Shown here one piece after another: positions 1 to 5,438 of a DNA stretch of 5,819 nt. Location of the stretch: assembly GCA_021781775.1 (NCBI GenBank), contig JAJXWE010000131.1:1-5819 (forward strand), in the 5' to 3' direction. Positions within the stretch are counted from its first letter, which is position 1, and each line of letters starts with the position of its first letter. The position numbers and the translations under genes were made by a program. A model generated the notes under the pieces. It did not search any database. It was not told the origin of the DNA and saw only the letters and a list, made by a program, of their open reading frames with translations. The stretch is from Pseudomonadota bacterium. Its GTDB lineage: Bacteria; Pseudomonadota; Gammaproteobacteria; Steroidobacterales; Steroidobacteraceae.

Positions 1-739
1 TGACGCCGGCCGCGCGCAGCTTCGCGCACGCCTCGGCGAGCGCCGCGTCGATCTCGTTGGGGTGATTGATGTGCAGCACGACCACGATCGGCACGGCGCT
101 CGTGCGCAACCACTCGAGCAGACCCGCATCGACGCGCGAGGGCAGCACCACGGGCTGGCGCGTGTGCACGCGGATGCGTCGCACGTGCGCGATGTTCGTG
201 AGCGCCGCGCCGAGGGCGGCCAGACGCGCATTGCTCAGCGACAGCGGATCGCCACCGCTCAGGATGATTTCCTCGAGCGAGCGGTCCGCCGCGATCGCTG
301 CGAGCGCCTCGCTCCACCGGGCCCCCTCGCCCTGCTGCGCCGCGTACGGGAACTCGCGCCGGAAGCAGTACCGGCAGTGCACCGCGCAGGTCTCGGTCGC
401 GATGAGCAGGGCACGGCCGTGGTATTTCTGCAGCAGCCCCGGGGCGCGTCGCGCGGCGTGCTCGGCGAGTGGATCGGGGCCGTAGCCGCTCGCCTCGAGC
501 TGCTCCTCGGCCCGGGGAAGCACCTGGCGCAGCAGCGGGTCGTCGGGGTCCCCACGCCGCATGCGCGCAACGAAACTGCGCGGCACGCGCAGCGGGAACG
601 GGCTTTCCTCGGCCACGCCGAGCGCCTCGAGCGGCAGCCCGAGCGCCTCGGCGAGCGCCGGCGCAGAGGTGATGGCCTCGGCGAGTTCCTGCTGCCAGGT
701 GGCGGGAATCTGGCGGGCCCCGAGCGATGCCGTTATCAT
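1..739 (-). CDS. epmB: EF-P beta-lysylation protein EpmB (lysine 2,3-aminomutase), C-terminus cut by window edge
   Basis: Radical SAM, PLP-dependent enzyme that converts L-alpha-lysine to (R)-beta-lysine, the group EpmA then attaches to EF-P. The reading frame is open from the ATG at 739-737 to the left edge: 246 residues, against about 342 for E. coli EpmB (YjeK), so roughly the last quarter is missing. Visible landmarks are FPLRVPRSF (residues 48-56), DPDDPLLRQV (64-73), PGLLQKY (100-106), the radical SAM cluster motif CAVHCRYC with C118, C122 and C125, SGGDPL (161-166) and HINHPNEI (223-230). All match the E. coli protein closely. The start is supported by AAGGG at 750-746, six bases upstream. 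It diverges from efp, the arrangement also found in E. coli. The PLP lysine lies in the missing part and cannot be checked. Catabolic lysine aminomutases share the fold, but the N-terminal motifs and the efp neighbour favour EpmB. Confidence 0.95.
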   Translation of the reverse strand, partial: MITASLGARQIPATWQQELAEAITSAPALAEALGLPLEALGVAEESPFPLRVPRSFVARMRRGDPDDPLLRQVLPRAEEQLEASGYGPDPLAEHAARRAPGLLQKYHGRALLIATETCAVHCRYCFRREFPYAAQQGEGARWSEALAAIAADRSLEEIILSGGDPLSLSNARLAALGAALTNIAHVRRIRVHTRQPVVLPSRVDAGLLEWLRTSAVPIVVVLHINHPNEIDAALAEACAKLRAAGV

Positions 740-767
740 ACGCGGCCCTTTAATCGGAGAGGCCGCG
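733..767. promoter_or_regulatory. epmB-efp divergent control region with inverted repeat around a -10-like hexamer
   Basis: The 57 bases between epmB and efp contain a perfect inverted repeat, CGCGGCC (741-747) and GGCCGCG (761-767), separated by 13 bases. Between the arms lies TTTAAT (749-754), one mismatch from the sigma70 -10 consensus, pointing toward efp and predicting a start near 761. I see no good -35 element for it. A second candidate -10, TATCAT (734-739), overlaps the epmB start codon. If that one is used, the repeat would form a hairpin in the efp leader. Promoter position and operator role are inferences from sequence shape alone. In such GC-rich DNA a 7+7 repeat can arise by chance. 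Confidence 0.4.
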
Positions 768-796
768 CATTGTGCCGCTCCGGCTGAGAGAAAGAA

Positions 797-1366
797 ATGG
801 CCAGCTACACCACCGCCGAGATCCGCTCCGGTCTGAAAGTCCTGCTCGACGGCGATCCGTACGCCGTGGTTGAAAACGAATTCGTCAAGCCGGGCAAGGG
901 TCAGGCGTTCAACCGCATCAAGGTCCGCAACCTCAAGACCGGCCGGACGATCGAGAAGACGTTCAAGTCGGGCGACTCGCTCGAGGCGGCCGATGTCGTC
1001 GACACCGAGATGCAGTACCTGTATCAGGACGGGGACTTCTGGCACTTCATGATGCCGGAGAGCTTCGAGCAGTACACCGCGGGCAAGTCCGCGCTCGGCG
1101 ACAACGCGCAATGGCTGAAGGAGGGCGTCACCTGCATCGTCACGCTCTGGAACGGCCAGCCGCTGGTGATCACGCCGCCGGCGCACGTCGAGCTCGCGAT
1201 CGTCGAGACCGATCCGGGGTTGCGCGGGGACACGGCCACCGGCGGTCAGAAGCCGGCCAAGCTCGAGACCGGCGCGGTGGTGCGCGTGCCGTTGTTCATC
1301 GATCAGGGCGAAGTCATCCGCATCGACACCCGTACCGGCCAGTACGTCTCGCGCGCCAAGCAGTAG
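797..1366 (+). CDS. efp: Elongation factor P
   Basis: Translation factor that binds between the ribosomal P and E sites and stimulates peptide bond formation at consecutive prolines. The 189-residue length is typical (E. coli 188). The N-terminal KOW-like domain carries the modification loop VKPGKGQAF (residues 30-38), in which Lys34 is the residue beta-lysylated by EpmA in E. coli. Further family signatures are EKTFKSGDS (54-62), CIVTLWNGQP (113-122), DPGLRGDTA (139-147) and the C-terminal GEVIRIDTRTGQYVSR (171-186), so all three domains are complete. The ATG at 797 fits the family N-terminus (MASYTTAEIRSGLK). A modest Shine-Dalgarno GAGAG lies at 786-790. The gene diverges from epmB and converges on msrC, with only 15 bases between stop codons. 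The paralogue YeiP (EfpL) is unlikely because the PGKG loop and C-terminus are those of canonical EF-P. Confidence 0.98.
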   Translation: MASYTTAEIRSGLKVLLDGDPYAVVENEFVKPGKGQAFNRIKVRNLKTGRTIEKTFKSGDSLEAADVVDTEMQYLYQDGDFWHFMMPESFEQYTAGKSALGDNAQWLKEGVTCIVTLWNGQPLVITPPAHVELAIVETDPGLRGDTATGGQKPAKLETGAVVRVPLFIDQGEVIRIDTRTGQYVSRAKQ

Positions 1367-1381
1367 GACCGGGCGGCGTCC

Positions 1382-1888
1382 CTAGGGCGCCCCGGGCTCG
1401 AAGCGGGTGGCACCGAGCAGCACCTGCACCAGGCGCTCCAGGCCGCGGGCGTCCTCGGCATCGAAGCGGCCCGGGTGCGGGCTGTCGATGTCGAGCACCC
1501 CGATCAGTCCCGCCGTGCCGAGCAGCGGCACCACGACTTCCGAGCGCGAGGCCGCATCACAGGCGATGTGGCCGGGAAAGGCGTGCACGTCGGGCACGAC
1601 GACGGTGGCGCGCTGCTCGGCCGCGGCGCCACACACTCCGCGGCCGCGGCCGATGCGCACGCAGGCCGGCCGGCCCTGGAATGGACCGAGCAGCAGGTCC
1701 TGCCCGCGTTGGAAGTAAAACCCCGCCCAGTTGATTCCCGGCAGCGCCTCGAACAGCAGCGCGGCGGTGTTGGCCGTGTTGGCGATCGGGTCGCTCTCTC
1801 CGGCCAGCAGCGCGGCCAGATCCTGCGCCAGCTGCGCGTAGCCGGAGGGCTTGTCCTGGAAATCGTAGCGAGTGTCGGTGTGCTGCAT
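1382..1888 (-). CDS. msrC: Free methionine-(R)-sulfoxide reductase (GAF-domain fRMsr)
   Basis: Cytosolic enzyme that reduces free L-methionine-(R)-sulfoxide to methionine, usually with thioredoxin as electron donor. The 168-residue product is one GAF domain and resembles E. coli MsrC (YebR) over its length: INWAGFYF (residues 52-59), LLLGPFQG (65-72), GRGVCG (82-87), HIACDAAS (107-114) and GVLDIDS (130-136). The three cysteines used in catalysis by this family are present as C76, C86 and C110, with the same spacing (10 and 24) as the E. coli trio, so the protein should be active rather than a regulatory GAF protein. The ATG at 1888 has GGAGA at 1897-1893 with a four-base spacer. It is the last gene of the minus-strand group, 13 bases after epmA, and converges on efp. 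No known link ties MsrC to EF-P, so its place here may simply be operon packing. Confidence 0.94.
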   Translation of the reverse strand: MQHTDTRYDFQDKPSGYAQLAQDLAALLAGESDPIANTANTAALLFEALPGINWAGFYFQRGQDLLLGPFQGRPACVRIGRGRGVCGAAAEQRATVVVPDVHAFPGHIACDAASRSEVVVPLLGTAGLIGVLDIDSPHPGRFDAEDARGLERLVQVLLGATRFEPGAP

Positions 1889-1901
1889 GGGATCTCCGCG
1901 T

Positions 1902-2888
1902 TCAGGCCCGTTCGGTGGGGAAGGGCATCACCTCGTCGATGCGCTCGGCGCGCGCGGCGAGCATGACCAGCCGGTCGAACCCCAGCGCCACGCCGCAGCA
2001 GTCCGGGAGCCCCGCTGCGAGCGCCGCGAGCAGCCGCTCGTCGATCGCTGCGGTGGGCAGCCCCTGCCGGCGCCGCTCGGCGTTGTCATGCTCGAAGCGC
2101 GAGCGTTGCTCGCCGGCATCGGCGAGCTCGTGAAAGCCGTTGGCGAGCTCGACGCCCTCGCAGTACAGCTCGAAGCGCTGCGCGGCGCGCGCATCGCGTG
2201 GATCGAGTCGGGCGAGCGCCGCCTGACTGGCGGGGTAGCCGTACACGAACGTCAGTGCCTCGCGCCCGAGCTGCGGCCCGATGCGCACGCTCATCAGCAG
2301 CTCGAGCAGCTCGTCCCGGCCGCCCGGCGTGCCGACGAAACCCGCCGCCCGCGCCGCGCCGGTCAGCTCCTGTAGGGAAGCGCTGAACGGATCTATGCCC
2401 AGCTGCTGCGTGAACACCTCGCGGTAACTCACGCGCACGCTGCTTCGTCCGTGTGCCCGTGCGCCGAGCAGCGCGCGGACCAGCGCATCGACCTCGTCCA
2501 TGAGCGCCTCGAGCGTCCACCCGAGCCGGTACCACTCGATCAGGGTGAACTCGGCGTTGTGCAGCCGCCCGCGCTCGAGGCCGCGCACCACGTGACAGAT
2601 CTGGTAGATATCGCCCGAGCCGCCGGCGAGCAGGCGCTTCATCGCGTACTCGGGCGAGGTGTGCAGATAGAACTGCGCCCGCTCGACGCCGGACTCGCCG
2701 GAGAAATTGACGCGCGCGGAGTGGATGTGCACGTCGCTCACGGGCGCGTTGATCACCAGCGGCGTATCGACCTCGAGGACGTTGCGGGCGGCGAAGAAGC
2801 CTCGGGCCGCCTCGAGCAGTCCCGCCCGGCGCCGCAGCATCGCCGGGCTCGCCGTGGCGCGCCAGTCAGCAGCGTGCGATCCGCTCAC
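1902..2888 (-). CDS. epmA: EF-P beta-lysine ligase EpmA (class II LysRS-like, also called PoxA/GenX/YjeA)
   Basis: Activates (R)-beta-lysine with ATP and transfers it to Lys34 of EF-P. It resembles the catalytic domain of class II lysyl-tRNA synthetase without the anticodon-binding domain. The product has 328 residues (E. coli 325). Landmarks: FFAARNVLEVDTP (31-43), substrate-binding TSPEYAMKRLL (77-87), motif 2 region with R102, E105 and HNAEFTLIEWYR (110-121), FVYGYPASQA (214-223), GVELANGFHEL (245-255) and motif 3 GVALGFDRLVML (299-310). The chosen start is GTG at 2888, whose GTGA overlaps the psd stop. The resulting N-terminus aligns with E. coli EpmA almost residue for residue. An ATG at 2969 would add 27 unconserved residues inside psd. 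No clear Shine-Dalgarno precedes the GTG, which fits translational coupling to psd. Motif 2 departs from the E. coli sequence at several positions. Confidence 0.96.
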   Translation of the reverse strand: MSGSHAADWRATASPAMLRRRAGLLEAARGFFAARNVLEVDTPLVINAPVSDVHIHSARVNFSGESGVERAQFYLHTSPEYAMKRLLAGGSGDIYQICHVVRGLERGRLHNAEFTLIEWYRLGWTLEALMDEVDALVRALLGARAHGRSSVRVSYREVFTQQLGIDPFSASLQELTGAARAAGFVGTPGGRDELLELLMSVRIGPQLGREALTFVYGYPASQAALARLDPRDARAAQRFELYCEGVELANGFHELADAGEQRSRFEHDNAERRRQGLPTAAIDERLLAALAAGLPDCCGVALGFDRLVMLAARAERIDEVMPFPTERA

Positions 2889-3787
2889 GGCGCCGCCGCT
2901 GCGCTCAGCAGCCGACCGAGCGTTTCCCCGACGCGGATCGGCTGGCCCGGGCCGAGATCGGCTCGCCATTCGAGCGTCTGCGGCGGCAGCAGCAGGATGA
3001 CGGTGGAGCCCATGTTGAAGCGCCCGAGCTCCGCGCCCCGCGCCAGGCGCAGCGGTGCGCGCTCGGCGGTCACGGGCAGGGAGGTGATGCGCCGACCGCG
3101 GCGCGGGGCGACGTCACCGTGCCACACGGTGCTCATGCTGCCGACGAACAGCGCGCCGACCATGACCAGCGCCCACACCAGCGGTCCGTCCTCGAACAGC
3201 AGCACCACCCGCTCGTTGCGCGCGAACAGCCCGGGAACCGCCGCTGCGGTGGTGGCGTTGACGCTGAACAGCCGTCCGGGGACGAACCAGGCCGCACGCA
3301 GCTCGCCGGCGAGCGGCATGTGGATGCGGTGATAGTTGTAGGGAGCGAGGTACAGCGTCGCGAATGCCCCGCCGCGCAGCGCCGGCGTCCGCTCGGCATC
3401 GGTCGCAAGCAGCGCCTCGAGCGTGTAGTGATGTCCCTTGGCCTGCACGATGCGCGCGCCGTCGAGCCGCCCGATCTGGCTGACCGTCCCGTCGACCGGG
3501 GAGGCGAGCACGAGCGGCTCGGGTGCGCTCGGCCGGCTGCCCGGCCGCAGGGCGCGCGTGAAGAACGCGTTGAAGCTGGGGTAGCTCTGCGGCTCCCCGT
3601 GCACAGCATCCTGCATGTCGGGACGGAAGTGACGGACGAAGGCACCGATCAGCGCCCGCTTCAGCGGTCGGGCGCTGCTGCGCGTCAGGTGCAGGACGAG
3701 CCGGCTGAGCAGGTGCTGTGGCAGCAGGTGCTGCAGCGCCACGAACAGGCGCGCGCGCAGCGGCGGGGATGGCGCAGTCTCGCGCAT
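2885..3787 (-). CDS. psd: Phosphatidylserine decarboxylase proenzyme
   Basis: Inner-membrane-associated enzyme that decarboxylates phosphatidylserine to phosphatidylethanolamine. It is made as a proenzyme that cuts itself to create a pyruvoyl group. With the ATG at 3787 it has 300 residues. Landmarks: YPSFNAFFTR (69-78), LASPVDG with Asp99, QAKGHHY (115-121), YNYHRIHMP (150-158) with His156, LFARNERV (187-194) and the cleavage motif MGST, with the cut expected between Gly260 and Ser261. Asp99, His156 and Ser261 correspond to the E. coli triad D90, H147 and S254. The beta chain would be residues 1-260 and the alpha chain 261-300. The motif is MGST instead of LGST. The acidic C-terminal tail of the E. 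coli protein is absent. A GTG at 3808 would add seven residues and overlap the SCO stop by eight bases. Neither start has a clear Shine-Dalgarno, and homology begins after both. The stop overlaps the epmA start. Confidence 0.96.
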   Translation of the reverse strand: MRETAPSPPLRARLFVALQHLLPQHLLSRLVLHLTRSSARPLKRALIGAFVRHFRPDMQDAVHGEPQSYPSFNAFFTRALRPGSRPSAPEPLVLASPVDGTVSQIGRLDGARIVQAKGHHYTLEALLATDAERTPALRGGAFATLYLAPYNYHRIHMPLAGELRAAWFVPGRLFSVNATTAAAVPGLFARNERVVLLFEDGPLVWALVMVGALFVGSMSTVWHGDVAPRRGRRITSLPVTAERAPLRLARGAELGRFNMGSTVILLLPPQTLEWRADLGPGQPIRVGETLGRLLSAAAAP

Positions 3788-3800
3788 GTGGCCGCCGCGC

Positions 3801-4421
3801 TCAGCCACTCGTCAGCAGCCGCTCGGCGCTGCCCTGCACCGCGGCGGCCAGGCGCCGCGCGTCAAACGGCGGCGTGAACAGAGCGACCTCGCGGCCCCGT
3901 GCATCGAGCAGGAAGATCGCCATGGTGTGCTCGAACGTCGTATCGCCGCCGGGCAGCGCGATGCGCCCGCGGGCGACACCAAGACGCGCGCTCAGCGGCC
4001 CGATCTGCGTCAGCGGGCCGGTCAGGCCGAGCGAGAGCGGATCGAACCGCCGCACGAACTGCGCGAGCACCGCCGGGGTGTCGTGGCGTGGATCGACCGA
4101 GACGAACAGCACCTGCAGTGGCAGGCGCGCCAGGCGCCGCTGCACCTGTGCGAGCAGCGCGAGGGCATCCGGACACTCGTCCGTGCAGCGGGTGTAGCCG
4201 AAGTACATCAAAGTCAGGTGGCCGCGCAGGTCGGCGTTGCGGAACGGGCGGTTGCGGCTGTCGGTGAGCGCGAAGGCGCCGAGCGGTCGCGGTCGCGGCA
4301 GCCAGGTGCCATAAGCCGGCACGGGTGGACGGCTGTACCGCGCGCCGGCCAGCCGGTACCCTGCGAACCCGGCGCCCAGACACGCCAGCGCCACCACGGT
4401 CCAGAAATAACGCGAAGACAT
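3801..4421 (-). CDS. SCO1/SenC/PrrC-family copper chaperone, membrane-anchored
   Basis: Member of the SCO family, thioredoxin-fold proteins that bind copper and help assemble the CuA site of cytochrome c oxidase. Some bacterial members act mainly as thiol-disulfide or redox-signalling proteins. The 206-residue product starts with one hydrophobic segment (about residues 7-26), which should anchor it in the inner membrane with the rest in the periplasm. The metal-binding motif CTDECP gives C79 and C83, and the conserved distal histidine is H165 in FEHTMAIFLLD. FGYTRC (74-79) and SVDPRHDTP (108-116) are also family signatures. The ATG at 4421 was chosen because it begins directly before the membrane segment. 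The frame stays open to an ATG at 4550, but those extra residues are arginine-rich and unlike the family. It is the first gene of the operon, 13 bases before psd, and its start codon overlaps that of prmB. No oxidase gene lies in the window. Confidence 0.93.
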   Translation of the reverse strand: MSSRYFWTVVALACLGAGFAGYRLAGARYSRPPVPAYGTWLPRPRPLGAFALTDSRNRPFRNADLRGHLTLMYFGYTRCTDECPDALALLAQVQRRLARLPLQVLFVSVDPRHDTPAVLAQFVRRFDPLSLGLTGPLTQIGPLSARLGVARGRIALPGGDTTFEHTMAIFLLDARGREVALFTPPFDARRLAAAVQGSAERLLTSG

Positions 4422-4440
4422 GACGCCAGTATCCCACAGC
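4419..4440. promoter_or_regulatory. Overlapping divergent start codons of the SCO gene and prmB, with a -10-like element
   Basis: The tetramer CATG at 4419-4422 contains both starts: ATG at 4420-4422 for prmB on plus and ATG at 4421-4419 for the SCO gene on minus. There is therefore no intergenic DNA, and each gene's promoter must lie inside or upstream of the other coding region. Reading minus, GATACT at 4433-4428 matches four of six positions of the -10 consensus and would place transcription start at about 4421, on the SCO start codon. That would make the SCO message leaderless. This promoter call is weak and inferred; the overlap of the two starts is seen directly. Confidence 0.4.
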
Positions 4441-5358
4441 GGGCCACCGCGCGCGGCGCGCGCGCACCGCCTGAGCGTACGCCGGCTGATTGAGCAGGGG
4501 GCGCGGCGTCTGCAGCGCGCCGGCGTGTTCTTCGGGCACGGCACCAACAACGCGTGGGACGAGTCGGCCGCGCTGGTGCTGCATGCGCTGGCGCTGGACC
4601 ACGACGACCCGACGGTCTACGGCCGACGCGTGGGCCGGGGGGATCAGCAGCGGGTGCGCGCACTGCTCGCGCGGCGCATCGAGGAGCGCATCCCGGCCGT
4701 CTACCTCACCGGCCGGACCTGGTTCGCCGGTTTGCCGTTCGAGGTCGATCCGCGCGTGCTCATCCCGCGCTCGCCCATCGCCGAGCTGATTGAGCGGCGC
4801 TTCGCCCCATGGCTCGCTGCGCGGCGGATCCACCGGGTGCTCGACATGGGTACCGGCTCGGGCTGCATCGCCATCGCCTGCGCCAGGGCGTTGCCCTGGG
4901 CGAGGGTCGACGCCGCAGACATCTCCGTGGCGGCGCTCGAGGTGGCCGCGCGCAACGTGCGCCGCCACCGGCTCGCCGGCCGCGTGCGCCTGGTACGGTC
5001 CGATCACTTCGCGGCCCTCGGGGCCGAGCGTTACGATCTGATCGTCTCGAACCCGCCGTATGTCGGTGCGCGCGAGCTCGCCGCGCTGCCACCGGAGTAC
5101 CGGCACGAGCCCGCGCTCGCACTGGCCTCGGGCCGCGCCGGGCTCGACTCGGTGCACGTGCTGCTCGCGCAGGCGCGGCGGCATCTGCGGCCCGGCGGGG
5201 CGCTCATCGTCGAAGTGGGCAATACCGAGCGGGCGGTGCGGCGCGCATACCCGCGACTGCCGTTCGTCTGGCTGCAGTTCGAGCGCGGTGGCGGCGGGGT
5301 GTTCCTGCTCGCGGCGGCCGATCTGCCCTCGCCCCGCGCCCGCCGCGCGGGCGCATAG
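4420..5358 (+). CDS. prmB: Ribosomal protein L3 (uL3) glutamine N5-methyltransferase PrmB
   Basis: SAM-dependent methyltransferase that modifies a glutamine of ribosomal protein uL3 (Gln150 in E. coli) during large-subunit assembly. The 312 residues resemble E. coli PrmB (YfcB, 310 residues) throughout. The PrmB-type N-terminal region shows FFGHGTNNAWDE (37-48), ERIPAVYLTGRTWF (89-102) and RVLIPRSPI (112-120). The Rossmann methyltransferase part has the SAM loop LDMGTGSGCIAIA (141-153), the acidic DAADIS (164-169), the catalytic NPPY (211-214) and EYRHEPALALASG (226-238). NPPY binds the target glutamine in this family. PrmC and HemK are shorter and lack this N-terminal region, and the aroC neighbour supports PrmB. 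The ATG at 4420 is the only reasonable start: an in-frame TAA lies 12 bases upstream and no ATG or GTG occurs before the conserved GHGT. It has no usable Shine-Dalgarno (GAAGA ends one base before the ATG). Confidence 0.95.
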   Translation: MTPVSHSGPPRAARAHRLSVRRLIEQGARRLQRAGVFFGHGTNNAWDESAALVLHALALDHDDPTVYGRRVGRGDQQRVRALLARRIEERIPAVYLTGRTWFAGLPFEVDPRVLIPRSPIAELIERRFAPWLAARRIHRVLDMGTGSGCIAIACARALPWARVDAADISVAALEVAARNVRRHRLAGRVRLVRSDHFAALGAERYDLIVSNPPYVGARELAALPPEYRHEPALALASGRAGLDSVHVLLAQARRHLRPGGALIVEVGNTERAVRRAYPRLPFVWLQFERGGGGVFLLAAADLPSPRARRAGA

Positions 5359-5381
5359 TACACTCGCCGACGCCGCGCCCG

Positions 5382-5438
5382 GCCCCGGAGGAGATCGCCC
5401 CGAGCCGCGCATCCGCGCGGCGCGAGCAGGGGCGGGGC
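5382..5438 (+). promoter_or_regulatory. aroC leader: strong distal Shine-Dalgarno, hairpin and proximal Shine-Dalgarno
   Basis: The 80-base prmB-aroC spacer holds GGAGGAGA at 5387-5394, a near-ideal ribosome-binding sequence, but no start codon follows it at usable distance. The aroC ATG is 47 bases further on. A perfect 7-bp stem with a four-base loop, GCCGCGC (5404-5410) and GCGCGGC (5415-5421), lies between. An outer 6-bp pairing, GCCCCG (5397-5402) with CGGGGC (5433-5438), can also form and would end immediately before the ATG. A proximal AGGGG (5428-5432) sits six bases from the ATG and may serve translation by itself. The pairings are exact on paper; whether they form is unknown, and GC-rich DNA yields such stems easily. 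Confidence 0.4.

Noticed and set aside
62..787. 241-codon plus-strand open frame opposite epmB
   Set aside because: It is antisense to an unambiguous EpmB frame, contains no family motif, and its composition is that of a complement frame.
1364..1384. Possible bidirectional terminator between efp and msrC (TAGGAC with GTCC-C-TA, including both stop codons)
   Set aside because: The stem is short, contains a bulge and has no T-run on either side. It is a curiosity of the convergent stops, not a supported terminator.
1385..1392. Self-complementary GGGCGCCC at the 3' end of msrC
   Set aside because: It is too short and too common in DNA of this composition to call a site.
2886..2969. ATG at 2969 as the epmA start
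   Set aside because: It adds 27 unconserved residues inside psd. The GTG at 2888 gives an N-terminus aligned with E. coli EpmA and a classic GTGA overlap.
2451..3332. 293-codon plus-strand open frame opposite epmA and psd
   Set aside because: It is antisense to catalytic regions of EpmA and Psd that are clearly conserved, and no protein family is recognisable.
4422..4550. ATG at 4550 as the SCO-family start
   Set aside because: The extra residues are arginine-rich and lie opposite prmB. Starting at 4421 puts the membrane anchor at the N-terminus as expected.
3862..5412. 516-codon open frame on minus, antisense to prmB and out of frame with the SCO gene
   Set aside because: It covers two genes with clear family matches in other frames. 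Its product is rich in Arg, Ala, Gly and Pro with no recognisable domain, as expected of shadow frames in GC-rich DNA.
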